Notes under the pieces: model-generated | Seen by the model: the letters and a program-made list of their open reading frames with translations, nothing else | The model's database searches: none | Told to the model about the DNA's origin: nothing | In this document: positions 58,059-64,000 of the stretch, piece after piece | Layout of the letters: each line of letters begins with the position of its first letter | How positions within the stretch are numbered: position 1 is the stretch's first letter | Assembly: GCA_018238155.1 (NCBI GenBank) | Contig: JABCTZ010000026.1 | Coordinates: 86,001 to 150,000, forward strand | From: Candidatus Heimdallarchaeota archaeon | GTDB lineage: Archaea > Asgardarchaeota > Heimdallarchaeia > JABLTI01 | DNA: 64,000 nt | Reading direction: 5' to 3' | Made by a program: the position numbers and the translations under genes

Positions 58059-58350
58059 TTATTTCTTTACTTTCCTTCTTCTGGGTAATTTTAATGGTAA
58101 TGAAGAGACAAATAAAAATGAGTATTCTATCCATTTCTCCAGTATGGGAATATCTCTACAAATGGTCTCAGCTAAAGTCATATATTCTCTCATCTTTTTC
58201 CCCTCGAGAGGTTCGAAATGTTCCAAATCAGGATAACTCTTCTTGTATTACTTCTCTATCTTCCTCTGACAACCTTATGAAAATAGTATCTTCGTGTACT
58301 CCAGCAAACATATTATTATTTACGAAATAGGTAGTGCTCCCAAACATTCT
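58059..58350 (-). pseudogene. TfoX N-terminal domain gene with a frameshift
   Basis: On the minus strand RMFGSTTYFVNNNMFAGVHE, FIRLSEEDREVIQEELS and, after a one-base shift at about 58230, DLEHFEPLEGKKMREYMTL and ILEKWIEYSF reproduce the TfoX_N pattern (MFGG...MFAG...RL...FEP...M.EY). It stops at 58061-58059. TfoX-type domains regulate competence in bacteria; their archaeal role is unknown. One frameshift separates it from a full-length reading. Confidence 0.6.
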
Positions 58351-58402
58351 CTTTAGAGAACACTTATAGGATTCGAGTAACTATTCTCCATAATGAAATA
58401 TG

Positions 58403-58720
58403 TTAAGGTAAATCAATAATAACAGCAAAAGTAGCTTTTGGTAAAATCATATCTCGTACTTTTTGTGTAATTGCTATCAATGATCTATGTTTTTCTATCA
58501 AGTTCTTTTTTGACTATTTTCCAGAATGCATCCTTTGTTGGCATTTACTAATCTGGAAACCAAACAATTCATCTAAGTAAATAGAATCTATAGAAAGAAT
58601 TTCACACAGTGATTTAACTAAAATGGTTTTATCATTTCCAGAAGCACCATTAATTACTGTTCTTTCAAAATTGGTCAATGAACCATCACTAATTAATCCA
58701 AAAACCACTAATTTAGCCAT
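58403..58720 (-). pseudogene. P-loop kinase/topology-modulation-type pseudogene
   Basis: From 58720 the frame reads VINGASGNDKT (degraded P-loop), then KSLCEILSIDSIYLDELF. It then needs a shift to continue with PTKDAFWKIVKKELDRKT, a stop where WIIDGNY is usual (TAG for TGG), and a second shift before VRDMILPKATFAVIIDLP. This order is that of the FlaR/adenylate-kinase-like topology-modulation family. At least three lesions show it is dead. Confidence 0.6.
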
Positions 58721-58854
58721 TTTATGCTTATTGAAAAAAGTTTTACTTGTAATGTTAACCTAATTGTATGACAACTTTACTACAGTTATTGAAGTAAAGT
58801 GTAATTATATTAGATTTAGCTCTAAAACCTTTTTCTGTAAATATTTTCAGTAAG

Positions 58855-58864
58855 TTTATATATG
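58855..58864 (+). promoter_or_regulatory. TATA box of the intact caspase-like gene
   Basis: TTTATATATG lies 134 nt upstream of ATG 58998, implying a leader of roughly 100 nt that contains the tandem repeat. Confidence 0.4.
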
Positions 58865-58943
58865 ACTGAGCAAAATATATTATTAATACTTAATGAAAAG
58901 AAGTATTGAAGTGAGAGAGAGTATCGTAAGAAAGATTGTGAGT

Positions 58944-58983
58944 CTTCACTAAACTTTTCTTCACTAAACTTTTCTTCACTAAA
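58944..58983 (+). repeat. 15-nt tandem repeat in the caspase-like gene leader
   Basis: CTTCACTAAACTTTT occurs at 58944-58958 and 58959-58973, with a partial third at 58974-58983. It ends 14 nt before ATG 58998, where it could bind a protein or influence translation. Confidence 0.7.
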
Positions 58984-58997
58984 GGAATGATAAGAAA

Positions 58998-60215
58998 ATG
59001 AAAAAAATAACTACAATTAATACTTTACTGGTATTTTTGGTTATCATTGGAACAATCTTTGCTAATTTGAGCACAGTAGTTTCAATAATGCCAAAACATG
59101 AAATGCAAATGATTAAGAGCAAAGTAGAGAATCAAGTTGTTGATGATATTGATAACGACTTTGGTTATGAACTTGTACTACAAATTGATACTTACTTCAG
59201 GAGGGAAGCGGATTTCAACAAAATCAAAATTTCAACTTCTGTCTATTCTACTGGTATATTATTTGAAATAGATAATTCATTAATAATTATTGGACATGGT
59301 TACTATGATTCAAATAATCAATATTATATAGCTGATTATTCAGCTAATAGAATAAGTCAAATGGCTGAAAATAAAGAATTTGTAGCTTTATTAGCTTGCT
59401 ATTCAGATAATATAGATTTGGTTAATGAGTTAACATTGACTTATGAAGGTAAAATTGACTTAAAATCTGCAGTTAATGAATTAATCAAAATCCTTGATTG
59501 GAATCAGAATTCCAAATTTATTCCTATAAAAAATATCAGATTATTTGATCTTGATCCTGGCGGGGGTGGAGGACCAGTTCTATCCAGACATTATCAAAAT
59601 GGCATATGCTATGCATATACTGGTGCTGATGATGGCCATTATTGGAATCTAAATACACAAGCTGGTTTTTATGGTGCGGGTAATTGGTTGATGAGCCACA
59701 AAGGATATATTGCTGAGGTTTACGTTTCAGATTATTACTACGAAAAAATAGGTGAAAATACTTACAATTTGGTTTTCTCAGAAACAACTTATATTACCAA
59801 AGTTACAACAAAAAGCGATACATTGGACTATTTAAACATGGATGACATTGTTATTAATGGAGAATCTATAAATGACCATTACGAAACTAAAATCAATGGT
59901 TTAATAATTGTACTTGATAATGATCAAATCCTTGCTGGTATAGTTATTACTGCTGTTTTTGCATTAGTTTCTACATTAGTAACCGTAGGAGCCACTTTAT
60001 TGAAAGTTGGCTTAGCTCCAGTTGTTAAAGAAATATCAGTTACTTTAGCTGCAGCTGAAGCAGCAAATCTTGGTTTGGTGGCTGGTACATATACTTATAC
60101 TTACACAACAATAGCATCACTTACAATGACATTAATTGGTGTTACTTTATTAGTAATTGCAGTATTAATTATTGCAGGTGCAATTATATTTGGTATGTAT
60201 TACTTACAAAATTAG
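58998..60215 (+). CDS. Membrane-anchored caspase-like (clan CD-like) protein, intact
   Basis: A 405-residue protein. A signal/TM segment (TLLVFLVIIGTIF) leads to an outer or luminal domain. SLIIIGHGYYD gives His100 and LLACYSD gives Cys134, the same 34-residue spacing as in the interrupted protein at 12068-13168. FDLDPGGGGG (183-192) resembles DLDDGLGGG there. Then about 130 residues with YWNLNTQAGFYGAGNW precede a C-terminal TM region ending IAGAIIFGMYYLQN. The His/Cys pair in this context fits clan CD peptidases (gingipain/caspase-like), but no such activity is shown. The 3-TM gene follows after 8 bp. Confidence 0.6.
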   Translation: MKKITTINTLLVFLVIIGTIFANLSTVVSIMPKHEMQMIKSKVENQVVDDIDNDFGYELVLQIDTYFRREADFNKIKISTSVYSTGILFEIDNSLIIIGHGYYDSNNQYYIADYSANRISQMAENKEFVALLACYSDNIDLVNELTLTYEGKIDLKSAVNELIKILDWNQNSKFIPIKNIRLFDLDPGGGGGPVLSRHYQNGICYAYTGADDGHYWNLNTQAGFYGAGNWLMSHKGYIAEVYVSDYYYEKIGENTYNLVFSETTYITKVTTKSDTLDYLNMDDIVINGESINDHYETKINGLIIVLDNDQILAGIVITAVFALVSTLVTVGATLLKVGLAPVVKEISVTLAAAEAANLGLVAGTYTYTYTTIASLTMTLIGVTLLVIAVLIIAGAIIFGMYYLQN

Positions 60216-60223
60216 GAGTTGAT

Positions 60224-60682
60224 ATGATGAAGGATGTAAATATCATAGAACTAAATAAACTACATCTCGAAAATGAGCAACAGGTAATAGCTAAGGAACG
60301 ATTTGAATTCATAATGAAATTTTACTTAATTGTATTTTTCATTGCTTCATTTATTTCAATGTTAATAACGATAATTGGTGGAATATTAATTGGAATTGAA
60401 ATTAATTTTCTGGATCCATATTTAATCTTAATACTATTATCACTACCACTACTAATCTTCATAACAAATCTATTAATCTATTTACTTCCTATCATCAAAT
60501 TAAAACCAAATAAAAACGAACCATTTTATGGTATTAACTTTATCAAAATAGTAGAAGAACAAAAAAAACCTACTATGATTAAATATTTGATTAGAAAAAT
60601 CTTTCTAATCACTTTTTCTATTTTAGGAATTATCTCTACATTAGGAAATATCATTCTTTTTATTGTAGAAATTATAATCTAA
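60224..60682 (+). CDS. Three-TM protein, first copy of a tandem family
   Basis: A 152-residue protein; N-terminal charged 30 residues, three TM segments at about 30-55, 62-85 and 120-150, with FIKIVEEQKKPTMIKY before the third. It starts 8 bp after the caspase-like gene; GGAG of the RBS overlaps that gene's stop codon. The FKAIMKEQSNPTKKSY motif in the gene at 61470 is homologous. It is likely a partner of the caspase-like protein. Confidence 0.6.
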   Translation: MMKDVNIIELNKLHLENEQQVIAKERFEFIMKFYLIVFFIASFISMLITIIGGILIGIEINFLDPYLILILLSLPLLIFITNLLIYLLPIIKLKPNKNEPFYGINFIKIVEEQKKPTMIKYLIRKIFLITFSILGIISTLGNIILFIVEIII

Positions 60683-60876
60683 TAGTTCAATCTATTTATT
60701 CTACCTTCTTTTATTTTATACCCCCACAATACTCAACTTTTTTTGGAATTACTCTGTTATTTTTTATAATTAAATAGTAATAAACCTGCTTCTAGAAAAA
60801 ATCTATTCCTCTTTACTATACTATATAACTCTGTAGGACAGATTAGTGAAGATTGTTAGAGCAAATTTACTAATAA

Positions 60877-61305
60877 AATAACAAAAAAATAAAATCACAA
60901 AAAGATACTTTTATTATCTACATAGGATTTGCAATTATTCAGCTACTGTTTCTTATACTTTCAGTGATTCTTCGAAATGGAACAGAAAATAAATTTCATG
61001 ATGAAATTGCCATACTAAATCAAAATTACTATTACACATTTTCGTTCTTTATGCGTCTTGTAACTTTTCTATTTTTCTTGGCAATTTTAATTTATATCAG
61101 CTTTTTAGGCTCTGAAATTAAATGCATAAAAAATATTGCTCTGGATGAAATTGACTTTGGAAATGCATTAGAAGAGATGTTTAACTCTACACGCCAAAAA
61201 TTCAAAAAAAGAAGAATTCTCTTATTGGTTGTCCTATTACTAGGATTTCTTGTGATAATTGGATCTCAAATCTATGTGCAGATTGGCATATTGTTTTTGT
61301 TATAA
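60877..61305 (+). pseudogene. Three-TM protein, second copy, N-terminally truncated
   Basis: The frame is open from 60877 without ATG, GTG or TTG until GTG 60964, which would remove TM1 (FIIYIGFAIIQLLFLILSVI). The rest repeats the family layout (DFGNALEEMFNSTRQKFKKR before the third TM). The family's charged N-terminus is missing. It may be translated from GTG 60964 as a two-TM protein, or be decayed. Confidence 0.5.
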
Positions 61306-61368
61306 CCTATTTTGGAAGGTTATTCTTCTAAATTTTTTTGGGTTAGCTTCAATATATTATTAAAGCTA

Positions 61369-61467
61369 GTTGAATTTGGAATTTACACTGGTATAGTGAT
61401 TGTAGTAATTGCAGTGGTTTTAACAATTGGAGCATGTATAATTTACTTTGTCCAAAAATACAGTTAG
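61369..61467 (+). pseudogene. C-terminal stub of a caspase-like gene
   Basis: In the frame after TAA 61303, the residues IYTGIVIVVIAVVLTIGACI and FVQKYS resemble LIGVTLLVIAVLIIAGAII and MYYLQN, the end of the intact protein. The stop at 61465-61467 precedes the next 3-TM gene (ATG 61470) by 2 nt, the same arrangement as at 60215/60224. Confidence 0.5.
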
Positions 61468-61469
61468 AG

Positions 61470-61922
61470 ATGATAAATTTGTCAACAAAATCAGAAAACG
61501 AAATCTATCGTACACAAGAATTAGCTTCAAAAATGTACTTTATTGTAATGATATTTTTGTCAATATTTGTTATGATAGCCTTCTTTCTTCTTTTCATTTA
61601 TTTTAACAATTATGAAGAAAGATTTAATGCATTAGATTTCAAATATGAAATAAGTATTTCAATCACAATTATAATACCAGTAATTCTATCGTTGCTCACT
61701 TTGATAATTTACATGAATCCATTGATTTCATATTTAGTGGGAATAAACAAGAAAGATAACGGCTTAATTGATTTCAAAGCCATTATGAAAGAACAATCGA
61801 ATCCTACAAAAAAGAGCTATAAAATTAGAAATTATCTAATTGTAATTCTTTTTCTTCTAACAATATTAACAATTATTGCTTCTTATGTCTATTTTTATAT
61901 CATAATATTTTTCTTGCTATAA
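61470..61922 (+). CDS. Three-TM protein, third copy
   Basis: About 150 residues. ATG 61470 is preferred over ATG 61434, which lies inside the caspase-like stub, and its position relative to the stub mirrors the first copy. TM segments are at about 25-50, 65-90 and 125-150, with FKAIMKEQSNPTKKSYKIRN before the last, homologous to the gene at 60224. Unknown function, likely membrane partner. Confidence 0.55.
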   Translation: MINLSTKSENEIYRTQELASKMYFIVMIFLSIFVMIAFFLLFIYFNNYEERFNALDFKYEISISITIIIPVILSLLTLIIYMNPLISYLVGINKKDNGLIDFKAIMKEQSNPTKKSYKIRNYLIVILFLLTILTIIASYVYFYIIIFFLL

Positions 61923-62063
61923 AAAATGGTCATTCTCAGATACCAAAAAAACGATTTTTTCTTCTTTTTTTTTATTAATTATTTTGTTTGTGAATTTATT
62001 TAAGCAAATGAATAAACCAAATTAAAATTCTTGGATGCGTTTTTCTGAGATAATGAAAATATA

Positions 62064-62285
62064 ATGATGTACTACAGAAACATTGAGAATTACTTGAAAG
62101 AACATTTTTTACTCTCAAAAAAAATGAAAAAAGTAGAGGGAAAGAAGATTCCTCCTCTCTATTGGTACTCACATTCACTTGCATATTACTATTCCAGACG
62201 TTTGCGTCGAATGACTGGTACAGCAAAAGATAAAGCAGTGCTAAGTGTTACCATAGAAACGGCGATACAATACCACCTTCTTTAG
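62064..62285 (+). CDS. Small basic protein, unknown
   Basis: A 73-residue frame from ATG 62064, rich in Lys/Arg with YWYSHSLAYYYSRRLRRMTGT, no TM segment. The opposite strand also has an open frame here, but its composition is less protein-like. No family. Confidence 0.35.
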   Translation: MMYYRNIENYLKEHFLLSKKMKKVEGKKIPPLYWYSHSLAYYYSRRLRRMTGTAKDKAVLSVTIETAIQYHLL

Positions 62286-62353
62286 CAATAGTAGTATTCG
62301 ATCTGGAATTGTTATATTCTTCTGTATTGAACGGTGTATCTAAATTGGCATCA

Positions 62354-63559
62354 TTAGAATCCTTCTGTTAACCAAGGCTTCTTCATTGGGAACCATTTAT
62401 CTAGTAAGTCAATATCTGCTTTCTTTGCTTTATTTATCCAATTAAATGGTCCAAGGTCAGTTGCAGGTAATATACCAAAAACTAATGAAGTTAACCCTTC
62501 GATAGTCATTTCTGTGTCTGCAGGTTTATCACCCAAGATATCGATTTTCAATTTGTTCTTCTCAGCAGTTAACTTAAAAGTTTGATTGTTTTTTGAAATG
62601 TGATTATCAGTAATCTTTAATTTGATTTGCCCATCAAATGGCACTTCCATATCTTGTAATGTTTCTTTTACATCTACTATTCGTGCCATAAACACAGTAT
62701 AGGGGGCTAATTTGGTTGTATAATAATTCTGTAACCATGTATAGTGATCAGATTCATTTGGGTTAATTGGAATAGCTACTTCTATTATTTGATCTGTATG
62801 TAAGAAAAGGTAGTTGAACAATGCATGTCTTGCGTATGGAGTTAAAGTAAACATTTCACTAATAGTTAGTGAACCATCTTCCGCCCAATCAAAACCGGTG
62901 CTAAATCCTTTACTTCTGTATTGCAGAAATCCTTCCGGTTCTTTCTTTTCATTGAAAGCAATTGCAAACCACGTTGGGGAAGGACCGACGTATTCTTTCC
63001 ATCTTTTTTCTGATCGTCGAACTCCTCCATGAATATTTTTAACGGCTTTATTATGAATTTCTTTGTAGATTTCAAATGCTTCTGTTTGAGTCATTCTTTC
63101 AACAGTGTATCCTTTTGGCAAGTGTTTCCATTTACTGAAATATTTCGGGTTCAATTTCATTTTAACAAAAGGAGGAGCATTTACATAGCCAAAGGCTGCA
63201 TAGAAAGTATCTTTGAACGGATAGAGAGTGGTTACTGGGTACTTCTCATCACTCATCTTCTTGAGAAGATAATTCATTATTTCTCTTACGTATCCTTTTC
63301 TTCGAGAAACAGGGTCACTAACAACCATGGCGATACCACCCATTTTCAACCATTTACCTCGAATATTTTGTTCTAAGGGGATACATCTCGTATTTGCTAC
63401 GATCTTATTATCAATTTCGAGACAATAGTTCTCATCAAATGTTAGTTCATATCTTAACAAGAAACGATCTTTCGCTGCATTTGCATCGAATCCGTAACAA
63501 TAGCCATTCAATTCATTTATTCTGTCAAAATCTTCTAAAGTGGCTTGTCGTACTTTCAT
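62354..63559 (-). CDS. GNAT N-acetyltransferase, Eis-like
   Basis: A 401-residue protein. The N-terminal GNAT domain shows the acetyl-CoA loop RRKGYVREIMNYLLKK and YPFKDTFYAAFGYV, and the middle continues as a second GNAT-like fold. The C-terminal SCP2-like part (KLKIDILGDKP...; LTSLVFGILPATDL) follows. Eis proteins acetylate amines of aminoglycosides or of protein lysines; the substrate here is unknown. ATG 63559. Confidence 0.8.
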   Translation of the reverse strand: MKVRQATLEDFDRINELNGYCYGFDANAAKDRFLLRYELTFDENYCLEIDNKIVANTRCIPLEQNIRGKWLKMGGIAMVVSDPVSRRKGYVREIMNYLLKKMSDEKYPVTTLYPFKDTFYAAFGYVNAPPFVKMKLNPKYFSKWKHLPKGYTVERMTQTEAFEIYKEIHNKAVKNIHGGVRRSEKRWKEYVGPSPTWFAIAFNEKKEPEGFLQYRSKGFSTGFDWAEDGSLTISEMFTLTPYARHALFNYLFLHTDQIIEVAIPINPNESDHYTWLQNYYTTKLAPYTVFMARIVDVKETLQDMEVPFDGQIKLKITDNHISKNNQTFKLTAEKNKLKIDILGDKPADTEMTIEGLTSLVFGILPATDLGPFNWINKAKKADIDLLDKWFPMKKPWLTEGF

Positions 63560-63591
63560 TCAATTCAGCTCGCATATTCTGTTAGCCCTAG

Positions 63592-64000
63592 CTATTTTTT
63601 AGAGTCTCTCGAAGCTTTATCCCAGAGATCTTTTGAGCTCATTCTAAATAGCTGTGCTTTCTCTTCCAAGAAACCGTAAACTGTTCCATGTTTTGCTCCA
63701 CCTAACAGCATGCGAATTGCTTCCTTGGCTACTTTTAATCTTTCATATTGTCCAATTATTGCTACTGTATATCCATATACAGAAATACGTGTTCCTGTCG
63801 TTTCTTCGACAACCTTTCGGGTTCTTCCTTCTCGACCAATAATTCTTCCTCGAAATCGTTTGATTTTGTTTGCATTATCTCCAACGATTAATTTCAAATT
63901 GATTATTTCAAAATAAATATCATCATCTAGCAAAATAAATACTACATCAGGGTTGAAGCCCCGTGCAACTGCATGAACAAAATCTCTTGCCTTAATCGCT
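63592..64000 (-). CDS. Archaeal KH-domain protein (Krr1/Pno1-like), 5' truncated by window edge
   Basis: The frame is open to the window end; the gene starts beyond. The visible part includes RDFVHAVARGFNPD and a KH domain with RFRGRIIGREGRTRKVVEE (GxxG loop GREG), VYGYTVAIIGQYERLKVAKEAI and GAKHGTVYGFLEE at the C-terminus. This is the archaeal homologue of Pno1/Dim2, which binds pre-18S (16S) rRNA in small-subunit assembly. It is 32 bp downstream of the start of the Eis-like gene, same strand. Confidence 0.85.
   Translation of the reverse strand, partial: AIKARDFVHAVARGFNPDVVFILLDDDIYFEIINLKLIVGDNANKIKRFRGRIIGREGRTRKVVEETTGTRISVYGYTVAIIGQYERLKVAKEAIRMLLGGAKHGTVYGFLEEKAQLFRMSSKDLWDKASRDSKK

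Noticed and set aside
58052..58330. 92-codon plus-strand frame upstream of thrC
   Set aside because: The opposite strand reads as a frameshifted TfoX domain, so this is its antisense.
61996..62226. Minus-strand frame opposite the 62064 ORF
   Set aside because: Low-complexity Ser/Phe composition; the plus-strand frame is the better candidate.
1..64000. tRNA, rRNA, CRISPR and transposase search
   Set aside because: No cloverleaf-like T-arm, regularly spaced repeat array or intact transposase motif was seen by eye; LRR 69-bp repeats are coding, not CRISPR.

Overview
The window is a strongly AT-rich archaeal chromosome segment. Archaeal markers are the DNA topoisomerase VI pair (top6B-top6A), a DUF61/UPF0216 protein, a Krr1/Pno1-like KH protein, a geranylgeranyl-reductase-family flavoprotein and TATA-type promoters. 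A membrane RING-finger protein, a Leu-rich-repeat protein with 23-residue repeats and caspase-like membrane proteins point, by inference, to an Asgard (Promethearchaeota) lineage; a finer placement is not supported. Many genes start at TTG or GTG. No tRNA, rRNA, CRISPR array or intact transposase was recognised.

Layout. 1-2.1 kb: a 2-hydroxyacyl-CoA-dehydratase-like gene pair. 2.1-11 kb: metabolic enzymes (dihydrolipoamide-dehydrogenase-like, MTA/SAH-type deaminase, old yellow enzyme, M20 peptidase) mixed with small membrane proteins. 11-13.2 kb: a membrane gene beside an amber-interrupted caspase-like membrane protein. 13.3-18.7 kb: orphan adenine methyltransferase, Fe-alcohol dehydrogenase, and a RING gene split from it by an insertion flanked by about 365-bp direct repeats. 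19-25.9 kb: a rearranged solute-binding protein, DDAH and an RDD membrane family. 26-29 kb: an ABC exporter operon with a repeat-type operator. 30-33.5 kb: bioY-agmatinase and a nitrilase/exonuclease III pair. 34-37.3 kb: a feoB operon with an IdeR/DtxR-like box. 37.6-48 kb: LRR protein, MFS, lipid reductase, flavodoxin, acyltransferase, top6BA. 48-54.3 kb: a second rearranged solute-binding protein, an interrupted HEAT-like membrane protein and a large FtsX-like permease. 54.3-62 kb: a decay-rich zone (partial top6A copy, TfoX and P-loop kinase pseudogenes) holding the intact caspase-like gene and a tandem family of 3-TM proteins. 62-64 kb: Eis-like acetyltransferase and KH protein.

Two themes stand out. 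First, a membrane-anchored His/Cys protein (GHG...CYS, same 34-residue spacing in both) occurs at two loci. Its second locus carries a tandem set of 3-TM partner genes and the C-terminal stub of a further copy. Second, the window is full of partial 3'-end gene duplications and single-lesion genes (in-frame TAG/TAA, frameshifts). This suggests active duplication and decay, consensus errors, or, less likely, recoding.
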